A stretch of 64,000 nt of DNA from Paenarthrobacter ilicis (GCF_016907545.1 NZ_JAFBCD010000001.1:1426001-1490000), one strand, 5' to 3'. Shown: positions 16,028-25,329, numbered from the stretch's first letter. Program-made: numbers and translations. Notes: generated from the sequence alone by a model not told the origin.

Positions 16028-17406
16028 CCGCCACCATGATCAAGGAATTCAGGTTGCCGGACCTCGGCGAAGGCTTGACGGAATCGGAGATCCTCAGTTG
16101 GAAGGTTGCCGTGGGGGACACTGTGACCCTCAACCAGGTCATCGCCGAAGTCGAAACAGCGAAAGCCGTAGTGGAACTGCCCTCGCCCTTCGCCGGTACC
16201 GTGGCTGCACTTCACGAGCAGCCCGGCACAGTTGTGGAGGTAGGCAAACCGATCGTTTCCTTCGAGGTGGACGACGCCGGGGCGGCTAACCGCACCGGCG
16301 TGGCGTCCGACGTCGGCGGCCCGACCGCCGTCGAGCCCGAAACCGCCGGTTCCAAATCCGGTGCCCAACCCGCCAAAAGGGAACCGAACCTGGTGGGATA
16401 CGGTGCGGTGGTTGAACACAACGGACGGCCAGCGCGCCGGGCCCGCGGCAGCGTGGCGGGAGAGCAGGCTCCCACAGCGCCCGTGGTGACGTCCAGTGAA
16501 GAGGTGCCGCCCAGTGAAAAAGAGCCAGTGTCCGAGCGTCCGCGCTCAACTCCGCCGGTCAGGAAACTGGCCCGGGACAGGGGGATTGATCTTCACCAGG
16601 TCCGCGGGACCGGGCCCGGTGGCCTGATCACCCGGGAGGATGTGCAGGGTTTCGGAGCTGCCTCGCGGGACGATTCCGGCGCGGCCGTCTCCGGGCTTCA
16701 GAATGAGCGGACAACCCGGACACCCATTAAGGGTGTCCGGAAGTTCACGGCCGCAGCGATGGTCCAAAGTGCCTTCACCGCGCCGCATGTCACCGAGTTC
16801 CTCACGGTGGATGTCACGGCAACCATGGAGCTGCTGGCACGGCTCAAGGGCAGCAAAGCCTTCGACGGCCTGAAGCTGACGCCGCTCACTGTTGCTGCCA
16901 AGGCCGTTCTGATCGCCCTTCGGAACAACCCCACGTTGAACTCGCGCTGGGATGAAGCAGCGCAGGAGATCATCCAGTTCAATTACGTCAATCTGGGCAT
17001 CGCAGCAGCGACACCACGGGGTTTGACCGTTCCCAACATCAAGGATGCGGACGGGCTGTCCCTGCGTGGGATTTCCTCGGCCCTGACTGAGCTCACCGAT
17101 ACCGCCCGCGCCGGCAAGACCCCACCCGCAGACTTGTCGGGCGGAACCATCTCGATCACCAACATCGGAGTTTTCGGCATTGACGCCGGGACGCCCATCC
17201 TGAACCCGGGTGAAGCGGCGATCGTGGCCTTGGGCGCAGTTCGCAAGGCACCCTGGGTGGTGGATGACCAGATCGTGGTCCGCCAGGTGATGTCCATCAG
17301 CCTGTCCTTCGACCACAGGTTGGTTGATGGCGAGCAAGGGTCGCGTTTCCTTGCCGACCTCGGGGCCATCCTCTCGGACCCGGCCATGGTCATCACCATG
17401 ATTTAG
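16024..17406 (+). CDS. bkdC: 2-oxoacid dehydrogenase E2, dihydrolipoyl acyltransferase
   Basis: The core of the complex, transferring the acyl group to CoA. The 460-residue protein has one lipoyl domain (residues about 7-83, lipoylated K47 in ETAKAVVE), an Ala/Pro/Glu-rich linker, a peripheral-subunit-binding domain (about 178-212, VRKLARDRGIDLHQVRGTG), and the catalytic domain with H431 and D435 in DHRLVDG. A single lipoyl domain is typical of branched-chain complexes, whereas many actinobacterial pyruvate E2 proteins have two or three. No E3 (lipoamide dehydrogenase) gene follows, so E3 must come from elsewhere. A strong terminator lies 12 bases after the stop. Confidence 0.92.
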   Translation: MTATMIKEFRLPDLGEGLTESEILSWKVAVGDTVTLNQVIAEVETAKAVVELPSPFAGTVAALHEQPGTVVEVGKPIVSFEVDDAGAANRTGVASDVGGPTAVEPETAGSKSGAQPAKREPNLVGYGAVVEHNGRPARRARGSVAGEQAPTAPVVTSSEEVPPSEKEPVSERPRSTPPVRKLARDRGIDLHQVRGTGPGGLITREDVQGFGAASRDDSGAAVSGLQNERTTRTPIKGVRKFTAAAMVQSAFTAPHVTEFLTVDVTATMELLARLKGSKAFDGLKLTPLTVAAKAVLIALRNNPTLNSRWDEAAQEIIQFNYVNLGIAAATPRGLTVPNIKDADGLSLRGISSALTELTDTARAGKTPPADLSGGTISITNIGVFGIDAGTPILNPGEAAIVALGAVRKAPWVVDDQIVVRQVMSISLSFDHRLVDGEQGSRFLADLGAILSDPAMVITMI

Positions 17407-17417
17407 ACCCCCAAGCT

Positions 17418-17482
17418 GCGCCGGCCCATCCCTTGACGAGTGCTTGCAGGAAACTGCAGCCAAGGGGTGGGCCGGCGCGTTT
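17418..17482. terminator. Terminator after the 2-oxoacid dehydrogenase operon
   Basis: A 17-base stem (17418-17434 with 17462-17478, one wobble) encloses a nested hairpin TGCAG-GAAA-CTGCA, whose tetraloop is of the GNRA type. GTTTG follows. It sits between the convergent E2 and epimerase genes and probably serves both. Confidence 0.8.
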
Positions 17483-17495
17483 GTGGGCGCAGCCT

Positions 17496-18368
17496 TCAGT
17501 CTTCGGTTGGCGTGGTCCGGAGTGAATGGAAGTCCCGCCAGCTGTGTTCGGGCTCGAAGCCCAACAGCGTGCGCGCCTTGTCAATGGAAAGCATGGTTTC
17601 GTGCTGGCCCAGTTCCTTGCGGATTTCGACGCCGGGGAATACTTCCGCGGCCAGCTCGGCGCTGCTTCGGCTCATCACGGTGTCCGATGCGGCAATGATG
17701 AACGTCTCGAAACCCGGTTTTGCGTTTTCCAAAGCCCTGACGACGGCCAAGGCGCCGTCCCGGCCATCGATGTAACCCCAGAGGTTCCACTTCCTAAGAG
17801 TCGCGTCGGAGTCGAAGGACGGGAAAGCCTCGTAGTCCTCGGGATTCATGACGTTGGAAAAGCGGAGCGCGGTGATGCTCAGGTCCTGGTCCCAGCGGGT
17901 GAGCTGGATGGCCATTTGTTCTTCCAAGTGTTTGACCAGCGAATAGGTGCTCTCCGGCCTGGCTGTGTATTCCTCGTCCACGGGGATGTAGGGAGGGTCG
18001 ATGTCGAAGGGCAGTCCGAGCACGGTCTCACTGGAGGCGTACACCACCTTTTTGATACCTGCGCGACGTGCTGCCTGGAAGACGTTGTAGGTGGACACCA
18101 TGTTGTTTTCAAATGTTGCAGCGTCCGGTGCCAAACCGGGAGCCGGAATGGCTGCCAGGTGTACGATCGCGTCCAATCCCTGGTGCCGGTCATCAAGGCC
18201 CATGATGACATCAGCAACATGTCCGTAATTGCGGAGGTCGACGCTGACAAAGCCCGGGCCGCGGCTGCCGTCACGATCGATATTCAATACCTCATGACCG
18301 TCGTGTTCCAGTCTCCGGACCACATTCCTGCCCAGTTTTCCGCTTCCGCCGGTGACTGCGATTTTCAT
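17496..18368 (-). CDS. NAD(P)-dependent epimerase/dehydratase
   Basis: A 290-residue extended short-chain dehydrogenase/reductase. The Rossmann motif GGSGKLG lies at residues 7-13, the NAG-type loop reads HLAAIPAPG, and the catalytic pair is Y142/K146 (YSLVK) with an upstream Ser (YASSE). Such proteins act on nucleotide-sugars, uronates or related metabolites; this one most resembles small uronate-dehydrogenase/GalE-like members, but the substrate is not readable. ATG 18368 is preceded by GAGGAGCACACC, a good site. It is monocistronic, convergent with the dehydrogenase operon. Confidence 0.85.
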   Translation of the reverse strand: MKIAVTGGSGKLGRNVVRRLEHDGHEVLNIDRDGSRGPGFVSVDLRNYGHVADVIMGLDDRHQGLDAIVHLAAIPAPGLAPDAATFENNMVSTYNVFQAARRAGIKKVVYASSETVLGLPFDIDPPYIPVDEEYTARPESTYSLVKHLEEQMAIQLTRWDQDLSITALRFSNVMNPEDYEAFPSFDSDATLRKWNLWGYIDGRDGALAVVRALENAKPGFETFIIAASDTVMSRSSAELAAEVFPGVEIRKELGQHETMLSIDKARTLLGFEPEHSWRDFHSLRTTPTED

Positions 18369-18573
18369 GGTGTGCTCCTCGTAGTAGCTGGATGATGCAG
18401 GCCGCCGGCACATCCGGAGTTGGTGACATTTGGTGTTGGTGCCGGCCCGACTTTCCACATTAGGCGCGGCGCAGGCAGAAAACACGCACTGAAGCTGGCC
18501 CTGTGAGTCCTAGGACAACGGGGTCTGGGTGTGGGTGGGCCTGCGTTGTGGGTGGTGTTGTTGTGGGTGGTGT

Positions 18574-20598
18574 TTAGGTTCTGAGTGGGGTGTGGTGGTG
18601 GTTTCGTCGGGGTGTTTGGTGGGGGTCGATGTGTGGTGGCGGGATGAACCAGGGGGCGCCGGTGGTCATGTCGATGCGCCATTGTTCTTTGTGGATGAGG
18701 TGGTGGTGGTGGCTGCACAGGAGGGCGCCGTTGTGTGTTCCGGTGGTGCCCCCTTGTGACCAGTAGGTGATGTGGTGTGCTTCGCACCAGGGTGCGGGCA
18801 TGGTGCAGTCGGGGAAGGTGCAGCCGCCGTCGCGGGCGGTGATGGCTTTGCGGATGTGGGGTGGGAAGATCCGGGTGGTGCGGCCGATGTCCAGGATCTC
18901 GGAGCCGGTGCCGAGGAGGACGGGGAGGATGTCGGCGTCGCAGGCGATTTTGCGGATGGTGTTGGGGTGGATCGGGCCGGTGAAGGTGGCGGTTGCTGTG
19001 CTGGTGGGCCTGTCGCTGTCGGTTTCTGTGCTGGCGGGTCCTGTGTTGGATTGTCCTGTGTTGGTGGGGGTGAGGTGGTGGAGGAGGTCGCGGTGGTCGA
19101 TGGTGACCATGACGTGGGGTTTGAGTCCGCCGTTGGCGGGGAGTTTTCCGGTGCCCATGGCGAGGCTGCAGGCTCCGACGAGTCCGTCGAGGAGTTTCTG
19201 GGCGCGTGACCGGCGGTCCAGTTCCGGGGCGGGGGCGCTGGTGCCGGCTGCTGTGTTGCCTGCCGCGGTGTTGCCCGCAGTGTTGCCTGCCGATGTGCTG
19301 CCCGCCGATGTGCTGCCCGCAGTGTCAGTAGCAGTGTCAGTGTCATCGGGTGCGGGGGTGAGCCGGGGGTTGGTGGCGACGTTCATGGCGGTGGTGAGGG
19401 TTTCGAATTGCTCGGCGGTGGCGAAGATTTCGAGGTAGTGGAGCCCGTTGCGGCGTCGATTGCGGACGAATGCTCCCTGCAGTTGCCGGAGTGCCTCTTC
19501 TGAGGGTTCCGGACCGTCCTGGTCGAGCGCGTCAACCCAACGCTTGGTCATTTTGGCGACAAAGTCGGGATCCGATTCAAGCGCCGTCCGGACCAGGTTG
19601 TGCTCCATTCCGGACAGGGTATCCGGGTCAGCCAGGAGACGGACCTTGTCCAGTCCGGCTCCAATGATGGTGGCGGACCGCGAAGGCATGGCGCCCGTCG
19701 CCAAGGCATCTGCCAGGTGGCTTCGCCGGGCCGGGACCTCTTGTCCGGCGATTCCGAGGGTGGGGAGGACATCGGACGCGAGGGATAGCCGGCGCCGGGC
19801 TTCGACGATGGAAATACGCAACCGCCCGCGAAGGAATTCTCCGGCGTTCCGGTACCCGTCATCCAAGGCCAACGCTGCGTCTGTGGTGGGGGCGCTTGCC
19901 GGCCCTGTCGATGCCGCGATCCCCCCAGTACCACCGGTCAGATCAGTACCACCGGGCTCCTCAGTCCCACCGGTCCAGCCGGTGAGCCAACCGCCCGTAC
20001 CGGACGCGGAAGCCGTCGGAGGAGTCGATGCGGCGGCTGACTGATTCAGCTGGGCCAGGATCCGGGTGTTCTCTACGGCTCGGGCGGCGATCAGCTGCAG
20101 GTATTCAACAACCCTCGAGATGTCCTCTACTGAGCCGGCGAAATCAGCAGCCTCACCCAAGCCGAACATCGGAGCCTGCCCTACGGCCGTCATCCGGGCG
20201 GCATCCAGGAGTTCCGCGCTGCCGGCAAGAAGGGCGGCCAAGGACGGTGGAGTGTTGGCGGTGACGGCAGTGCGGCTGGCCGAAGGCAACTGCAGAGGTG
20301 CGCCGGGGATCCCTGAAGTGAGCGTCAACTTATCCAAGTGGGCGGGAACCCGTGAGCCATGAAACGCCAGAAGCCGGGTGCCGCGGAAGCCATGCGTGAC
20401 TGAGATGGCAACCGGCGAAATGCCGGAACCCTGACACGAACTTCCCGCGGAACCCTGACACGAACTTCCCGCGGAACCTTGACGCGAACTTCCCGCGGAA
20501 CGTGGGGCGCCGAATCCAGTCAAAGCCGATTCAGCCAAGGCTGCGTCAGCGGGGGACCACGCCGGTCCCGCTGCTGATAACTGCCCTGTATCTTCCAT
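18574..20598 (-). CDS. DUF222 protein with C-terminal HNH nuclease domain
   Basis: A 674-residue protein of a family present in many copies in Arthrobacter, Mycobacterium (13E12-type) and relatives. The N terminus has tandem GSSCQGSA repeats. The DUF222 domain covers the middle, followed by a Thr/Ala/Gly-rich spacer (AGNTAAGNTAAG). A C-terminal HNH domain shows CTFPDC, CEAHHITYWSQGG and NGALLCSHHHHLIH, so the zinc and catalytic residues look intact. Function is not established; the family has homing-endonuclease-like features. No ribosome binding site precedes ATG 20598. The sense strand is unusually A/C-rich near the 3' end compared with neighbours. Confidence 0.88.
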   Translation of the reverse strand: MEDTGQLSAAGPAWSPADAALAESALTGFGAPRSAGSSRQGSAGSSCQGSAGSSCQGSGISPVAISVTHGFRGTRLLAFHGSRVPAHLDKLTLTSGIPGAPLQLPSASRTAVTANTPPSLAALLAGSAELLDAARMTAVGQAPMFGLGEAADFAGSVEDISRVVEYLQLIAARAVENTRILAQLNQSAAASTPPTASASGTGGWLTGWTGGTEEPGGTDLTGGTGGIAASTGPASAPTTDAALALDDGYRNAGEFLRGRLRISIVEARRRLSLASDVLPTLGIAGQEVPARRSHLADALATGAMPSRSATIIGAGLDKVRLLADPDTLSGMEHNLVRTALESDPDFVAKMTKRWVDALDQDGPEPSEEALRQLQGAFVRNRRRNGLHYLEIFATAEQFETLTTAMNVATNPRLTPAPDDTDTATDTAGSTSAGSTSAGNTAGNTAAGNTAAGTSAPAPELDRRSRAQKLLDGLVGACSLAMGTGKLPANGGLKPHVMVTIDHRDLLHHLTPTNTGQSNTGPASTETDSDRPTSTATATFTGPIHPNTIRKIACDADILPVLLGTGSEILDIGRTTRIFPPHIRKAITARDGGCTFPDCTMPAPWCEAHHITYWSQGGTTGTHNGALLCSHHHHLIHKEQWRIDMTTGAPWFIPPPHIDPHQTPRRNHHHTPLRT
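20425..20496. repeat. Three 24-base tandem repeats inside the DUF222/HNH gene
   Basis: Units begin at 20425, 20449 and 20473. Units 1 and 2 are identical and unit 3 differs at two positions. Each encodes an eight-residue GSxCQGSA-type block in frame, so copy number could vary without breaking the gene. Confidence 0.9.
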
Positions 20599-20654
20599 GA
20601 ACTGATCATGGCACCGGGGTCCGACATTTTTAGACCCTCACGGCGACGTCAGCC

Positions 20655-21383
20655 TCAGGGAGAGGTCAGCGCAGCCAAGGCCATGTGTTCAAGAACGGGC
20701 CTGGCTGACTTCACGGCGATTCTCCGGCCGTGATGCCGCACCGAGTGGGGAGTGGAGTTGATCAGCCCAAAGGCGGCATGGGCCCGCACCCTGAGTCCGG
20801 AGATGTCAGCGCCCGGGTGCAGCCGACCCAGGACATCCACCCACGTCTCAACATAACTGCGTTGCAGGGATCTGACCTCTGCCTGGTCCAGATCGTTCAG
20901 GCTCCCGAAGTCCCTGTCCTGAACGCGGATGACGTCCGGGTTGCTTAGGGCAAAATCCACCTGGAAATGGATCAGGCCTTTCAGCGCAGCGAGGGGATCC
21001 CCGGACTCGGACACAACACGCAATCCGCCCTCCAGCAAGTCCCTGCTGACGCTGAGGAGCAGTTCAGCAAGGACGGCCTGCTTTCCTGGGAAGTGACGGT
21101 AGACCGCGGGACCGCTGACTCCCGCAGCAGCTCCAAGGTCCTCAAGCGACACCCTGGTGAAGCCGTGTTCAGCAAAGAGTTCAGCCGCGGCGGTGAGGAT
21201 CGCCCGCCGTCGTTGTTCTTTCGCTTGGCCGCGCTGCGTCGCCGCACCGCGCTGAGCAGCTTCACCGCTGGCTTCACCGCGCTGCGCAGCTTCACCGCTG
21301 GCTTCACCGCGCTGTCCAGCTTCACCGCGCTGTCCAGCTTCACCGCGCGAACTGTCGATGCTGGTTTCCGGACCGCCCGTCAT
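20655..21383 (-). CDS. TetR-family regulator with repetitive N-terminal extension
   Basis: A 242-residue repressor. Its DNA-binding domain (RRRAILTAAAELFAEHGF, LEDLGAAAGVSGPAVYRHFPGK) starts only after about 58 residues of RGEAGQ/RGEASGEAAQ repeats. It is divergent from the leucine-degradation operon, the position held by the TetR gene Rv2506 beside M. tuberculosis accD1-accA1, so it most likely represses that operon and is relieved by an acyl-CoA intermediate (inference). ATG 21383 has a strong AGGAGGAAAAC site; the ATG/GTG candidates upstream do not. Two candidate operators lie at 21455-21496. Confidence 0.88.
   Translation of the reverse strand: MTGGPETSIDSSRGEAGQRGEAGQRGEASGEAAQRGEASGEAAQRGAATQRGQAKEQRRRAILTAAAELFAEHGFTRVSLEDLGAAAGVSGPAVYRHFPGKQAVLAELLLSVSRDLLEGGLRVVSESGDPLAALKGLIHFQVDFALSNPDVIRVQDRDFGSLNDLDQAEVRSLQRSYVETWVDVLGRLHPGADISGLRVRAHAAFGLINSTPHSVRHHGRRIAVKSARPVLEHMALAALTSP
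21256..21350. repeat. Tandem repeats encoding the TetR N-terminal extension
   Basis: Two 30-base units (from 21256 and 21286) are followed by two 18-base units (from 21316 and 21334), all sharing CAGCTTCACCGC. They are in frame and encode RGEASGEAAQ and RGEAGQ blocks on the minus strand. Confidence 0.88.
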
Positions 21384-21454
21384 GTTTTCCTCCTCATGCG
21401 CAGTCCGCACGAAGCGGGACTGCGGGAATCGATCCCGCTGTGCTGGACATCACA

Positions 21455-21470
21455 GTTAATAAACACTAAC
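21455..21470. promoter_or_regulatory. Candidate TetR operator 1 (leucine operon)
   Basis: GTTAATA-AA-CACTAAC is an imperfect 16-base palindrome with 5 of 7 arm positions matching. It lies in the divergent region between the TetR gene and the carboxylase operon and shares the CACTAAC half-site with a second copy 26 bases further on. Confidence 0.5.
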
Positions 21471-21480
21471 CTAAATTTCA

Positions 21481-21496
21481 GTTACGTGGCACTAAC
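21481..21496. promoter_or_regulatory. Candidate TetR operator 2 (leucine operon)
   Basis: GTTACGT-GG-CACTAAC has the same length and the same GTTA...CACTAAC ends as the site at 21455. It lies 36 bases before the ATG of the carboxylase beta subunit, where a bound repressor would block initiation. Confidence 0.5.
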
Positions 21497-21532
21497 CGAA
21501 ACGGTCTGTGGCCGGAGAAGGAACAGGGGTCG

Positions 21533-23143
21533 ATGGAGACAATTGCCAACCTGACAGGAGCCGTTGCCGGCACCTTCGAGGTCAACAAGGATGCCCAGCT
21601 CGCCCTGGTGGAGGAGCTTAAGGAGCGGTTGGCGACGGCGGCCCTTGGGGGCCCGGCGAAGTCGCGGGAACGGCATCTTGGCCGCGGGAAGCTTCTTCCG
21701 AGGGAACGCATCGACTACTTGCTGGACGAGGGAAGCCCGTTCCTGGAGATAGCGCCCTTGGCTGCGAACGGCATGTACAACGACGAATCGCCCGGGGCCG
21801 GAGTGATCGCAGGCATCGGGCTGGTCCATGGGCGCCACGTCCTGGTGATTTCCAATGACGCCACGGTCAAGGGCGGCACCTACTATCCCATGACCGTGAA
21901 AAAGCATCTCAGGGCGCAGGAAATAGCCATGGAAAACAGGCTTCCTTGCATCTACTTGGTGGACTCCGGTGGAGCGTTCCTGCCCAAGCAGGACGAGGTG
22001 TTTCCGGACAAGGAACACTTTGGCCGGATTTTTTACAACCAGGCCAGGATGTCCGCGGCAAAGATCCCGCAGATCGCGTCGGTCATGGGCTCCTGCACGG
22101 CAGGTGGCGCCTACGTGCCCGCGATGAGTGACGAGACCGTCATTGTGCGGAACAAAGGCACTATTTTCCTTGGCGGCCCGCCGTTGGTGAAAGCGGCCAT
22201 CGGCGAGGTTGTCACCGCTGAGGAACTGGGCGGCGGCGACGTTCACTCCAGGATTTCCGGGGTGACGGACCACCTTGCCGAGAACGACCAACACGCGCTG
22301 GAAATCGTCAGGGACATCGTGGCTACGTTGCCACAGCCGGCGCAGCCGGCATGGGACGTGTCCGACGTCGTCCTTCCGCCCGCCGTCGACCCTTCCGATC
22401 TCTACGGGGTGGTTCCCACCGACGTCAACGCACAATACGACGTCCGCGAAGTCATCGCGAGGCTGGTGGACGGCTCAGAATTCCACGAGTTCAAAAAGAA
22501 CTACGGCACCACGCTGGTGACGGGCTTCGCGCACCTTCACGGCCATCCGGTAGGCATTGTGGCCAACAATGGCGTGCTGTTCAGCGAGTCGTCCCTGAAG
22601 GGCGCCCACTTCATTGAGCTCTGCGATCAGCGCGGCATTCCCTTGGTCTTCCTGCAGAACCTGTCCGGCTTCATGGTGGGCAAAGACTATGAGCAGGGCG
22701 GCATCGCCAAGAACGGCGCCAAGATGGTCACAGCCGTGGCAACTGCCAGGGTGCCCAAGCTGACGGTGGTGATCGGCGGTTCCTTCGGAGCCGGAAACTA
22801 CTCCATGTGCGGCCGCGCGTACTCACCGCGTTTCCTGTGGATGTGGCCTGCCGCCAGGATTTCGGTCATGGGCGGAAACCAGGCGTCCAGTGTCCTCGCC
22901 ACGGTCAAACGCGATCAGTATGAGGCTGCTGGCCAGGTGTGGTCCGCAGAAGATGAAGAGGCGTTCAAGGCTCCCATCAAACAGCAGTACGAAGACCAGG
23001 GGAGCCCCTATTACTCCACGGCAAGACTGTGGGATGACGGCATCATCGATCCCGCCGATACCCGCCGCGTCCTGGGCATGGCCTTGGACGTCGTCTCCCG
23101 CCAGCAACTGCCGGAGACATCTTTCGGCCTCTTCAGGATGTGA
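21533..23143 (+). CDS. accD1: Methylcrotonyl-CoA carboxylase-type carboxyltransferase (beta) subunit
   Basis: A 536-residue carboxyltransferase that moves CO2 from biotin to an acyl-CoA. The segment from [11 protein letters not shown] through [20 protein letters not shown] and the C-terminal [20 protein letters not shown] are diagnostic of the 3-methylcrotonyl-CoA subfamily rather than propionyl/acetyl-CoA carboxylases. This fits leucine degradation, step 3-methylcrotonyl-CoA to 3-methylglutaconyl-CoA. ATG 21533 follows GGAGAAGGAACAGGGG. First gene of a seven-gene operon ordered like M. tuberculosis Rv2502c-Rv2498c, with scoAB inside instead of at the edge. Confidence 0.93.
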   Translation: METIANLTGAVAGTFEVNKDAQLALVEELKERLATAALGGPAKSRERHLGRGKLLPRERIDYLLDEGSPFLEIAPLAANGMYNDESPGAGVIAGIGLVHGRHVLVISNDATVKGGTYYPMTVKKHLRAQEIAMENRLPCIYLVDSGGAFLPKQDEVFPDKEHFGRIFYNQARMSAAKIPQIASVMGSCTAGGAYVPAMSDETVIVRNKGTIFLGGPPLVKAAIGEVVTAEELGGGDVHSRISGVTDHLAENDQHALEIVRDIVATLPQPAQPAWDVSDVVLPPAVDPSDLYGVVPTDVNAQYDVREVIARLVDGSEFHEFKKNYGTTLVTGFAHLHGHPVGIVANNGVLFSESSLKGAHFIELCDQRGIPLVFLQNLSGFMVGKDYEQGGIAKNGAKMVTAVATARVPKLTVVIGGSFGAGNYSMCGRAYSPRFLWMWPAARISVMGGNQASSVLATVKRDQYEAAGQVWSAEDEEAFKAPIKQQYEDQGSPYYSTARLWDDGIIDPADTRRVLGMALDVVSRQQLPETSFGLFRM

Positions 23144-23145
23144 TC

Positions 23146-25329
23146 ATGACACTGTCCACAACCACCACAGTGCCGGGTACGGCAGTTCCCGTTTTCGGCG
23201 CTGTCCTCATTGCCAACCGCGGGGAAATCGCCTGCCGCGTCATCCGGACCCTGAAGGCCATGGGTATCCGCTCCGTAGCCGTCTACTCGGACGCCGATCG
23301 AGGCGCCAAGCATGTGGCGCTCGCTGATACCGCAGTTGCCATCGGTGGCACCTCGCCCGCTGAGAGCTATCTGAAGATTGACGCGATCATTGATGCCTGC
23401 CGTCGCAGTGGAGCGGACGCGGTCCACCCGGGGTACGGATTCCTGTCCGAGAATGTGGAGTTCGCCAAGGCCCTGGACGCCGCGGGAATCACCTTCATTG
23501 GTCCGGGAATCGGCGCCATCGAGGTGATGGGTGACAAGATCCGCTCCAAGAACCACGTGCTGGCGTATGGCGTTCCTTGCGTTCCCGGAATCGCCAAGCC
23601 CGGGCTCACTGACCAGGACCTGATGGATGCCGCCCCCGGAGTCGGCTTTCCCCTCCTCATCAAGCCCTCCGCCGGCGGCGGCGGCAAAGGCATGCATGTG
23701 GTGGAGCGGCTGGAAGACATGGCCGGGACGCTGCAGACGGCCCGGCGGGTGGCTGCCTCGGCGTTCGGGGATGACACGCTCTTCCTGGAGCGCCTCATCC
23801 GCGCACCACGCCATATCGAAGTGCAGGTCCTCGCCGACAACCACGGAAATGTCATCCACCTGGGCGAGCGGGAATGCTCCCTCCAGAGGCGGCACCAGAA
23901 AGTGATCGAGGAAGCTCCTTCGGCACTGTTCGAGTCCATGCCGGATGGTGCCGTGCACCGCGCCCGCATTGGCGAAGCCGCCTGCAACGCGGCTCGCTCG
24001 GTCAATTACAGCGGAGCCGGAACGGTGGAATTCCTGGTGTCCGATGAGCACCCGGACGAGTTCTTCTTCATGGAGATGAATACCCGCCTGCAGGTGGAAC
24101 ACCCTGTCACCGAGCTGGTGACGGGAGTGGACCTTGTTCAATGGCAGGTGAGGATCGCCGCCGGCGAGGTGCTCACCGTCGCCCAGTCCGACGTCGAACT
24201 CATGGGCCATGCGGTGGAGGCGCGCGTTTACGCGGAGGTGCCCGAGCGGAACTTCATGCCTTCCATGGGGCGGATTGTGGCGCTGGCCGAACACGGTCCC
24301 TCAACCCCGGGGCTATCGGGGCAGCTGCCGCGGGACGGTGGCGTCCGGATCGACTCAGCCTTGGTGGACGGCCTGGACATCACCGGCGACTACGATCCCA
24401 TGCTCGCCAAGGTCATTGCCTGGGGAGCGGACAGGACCACAGCGTTGGAAACCCTTGATGCTGCACTGGGCCGCTACACGGTGCTGGGCGTGGACACCAA
24501 CGTGGAGTATCTTCGGCTGTTGATCAACGACTTCGAGGTCCGTGCAGGCCAGCTCGACACCGGGCTGATCGAGCGGAAACTTCCCGCCATGGACTTCCGG
24601 CACGCCGGCCCCCGGGAACTGATGACGGCAGCGCTCGCGCTGTGGCTGGATCGGACGGGTCATCATACGGCTGGGTCCGCGCCGGCCGGCCATGCCTGGG
24701 CGGCTCCCGACGCATGGCGGGTAGGAGCGCCGGGCGCATGGACCACGTCCCTGGGACTCCCGGACGGAACGGTCGCGACGATCGCCGTCACGGCTCCCGG
24801 TGGACCGCCACATGCGTCGCGAACGGCTTCCGACCCGCTGGCCATCAGTATCGACGGCGGTCCCCACCACCGGGCCCACGTGACAGACCGCAGCGCGGAC
24901 AGCATCGAGGTGACGTTCGACGACGGTTCGGTCACCTATGCGGTGGCCGTGGCCGACGGATCCCTGTTCCTCGGCAATGACGGGTGGTCCTGCCGGCTGG
25001 AAGTCCTGACGCGCCCCGAACGCCTCAGGCGTGTCCTCGCCGGTATCCAGCGCGAGGAAGGAACCGCTGACCCCGAAGTGCGCTCGCCGATGCCAGGGAC
25101 CGTGGTCTCCGTGTCCGTTGCCGACGGCGAACACGTCACAGAAGGCCAGGCGCTCCTTGCAGTGGAGGCCATGAAAATGGAGCACCAATTGGTGGCCTCG
25201 GTGTCAGGGACCGTCCGCCTCACCAGCAAACCGGGCGATCTGGTCAAAGCAGACCAAGTACTCGCCACCATTCACGTTGCCGACGCTGCTGATGCGCCGG
25301 CTGAAACAGACAAGGAAGTTCAGCCATGA
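23146..25329 (+). CDS. accA1: Biotin carboxylase/biotin carrier (alpha) subunit of methylcrotonyl-CoA carboxylase
   Basis: A 727-residue protein with N-terminal biotin carboxylase (LIANRGEIACRVIRT; glycine-rich ATP loop KPSAGGGGKGMHV; catalytic FMEMNTRLQVEHPVTE), a linker, and a C-terminal biotinyl domain with K677 in EAMKM. It carboxylates biotin with bicarbonate and ATP and partners the adjacent beta subunit. ATG 23146 is preferred: AGGA lies seven bases upstream, whereas the GTG at 23140, overlapping the previous stop, would have the site too close. Its stop overlaps the acyl-CoA dehydrogenase ATG (ATGA at 25326). Confidence 0.93.
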   Translation: MTLSTTTTVPGTAVPVFGAVLIANRGEIACRVIRTLKAMGIRSVAVYSDADRGAKHVALADTAVAIGGTSPAESYLKIDAIIDACRRSGADAVHPGYGFLSENVEFAKALDAAGITFIGPGIGAIEVMGDKIRSKNHVLAYGVPCVPGIAKPGLTDQDLMDAAPGVGFPLLIKPSAGGGGKGMHVVERLEDMAGTLQTARRVAASAFGDDTLFLERLIRAPRHIEVQVLADNHGNVIHLGERECSLQRRHQKVIEEAPSALFESMPDGAVHRARIGEAACNAARSVNYSGAGTVEFLVSDEHPDEFFFMEMNTRLQVEHPVTELVTGVDLVQWQVRIAAGEVLTVAQSDVELMGHAVEARVYAEVPERNFMPSMGRIVALAEHGPSTPGLSGQLPRDGGVRIDSALVDGLDITGDYDPMLAKVIAWGADRTTALETLDAALGRYTVLGVDTNVEYLRLLINDFEVRAGQLDTGLIERKLPAMDFRHAGPRELMTAALALWLDRTGHHTAGSAPAGHAWAAPDAWRVGAPGAWTTSLGLPDGTVATIAVTAPGGPPHASRTASDPLAISIDGGPHHRAHVTDRSADSIEVTFDDGSVTYAVAVADGSLFLGNDGWSCRLEVLTRPERLRRVLAGIQREEGTADPEVRSPMPGTVVSVSVADGEHVTEGQALLAVEAMKMEHQLVASVSGTVRLTSKPGDLVKADQVLATIHVADAADAPAETDKEVQP

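Noticed and set aside
18365..18787. A minus-strand frame overlapping the region between the epimerase and the DUF222/HNH gene
   Set aside because: It overlaps both genes and its Pro/His/Thr-rich sequence reflects the skewed composition of the HNH gene end.
20425..21350. Tandem repeats considered as a CRISPR array
   Set aside because: The repeats are contiguous, in-frame parts of two genes, with no unique spacers and no cas genes nearby.
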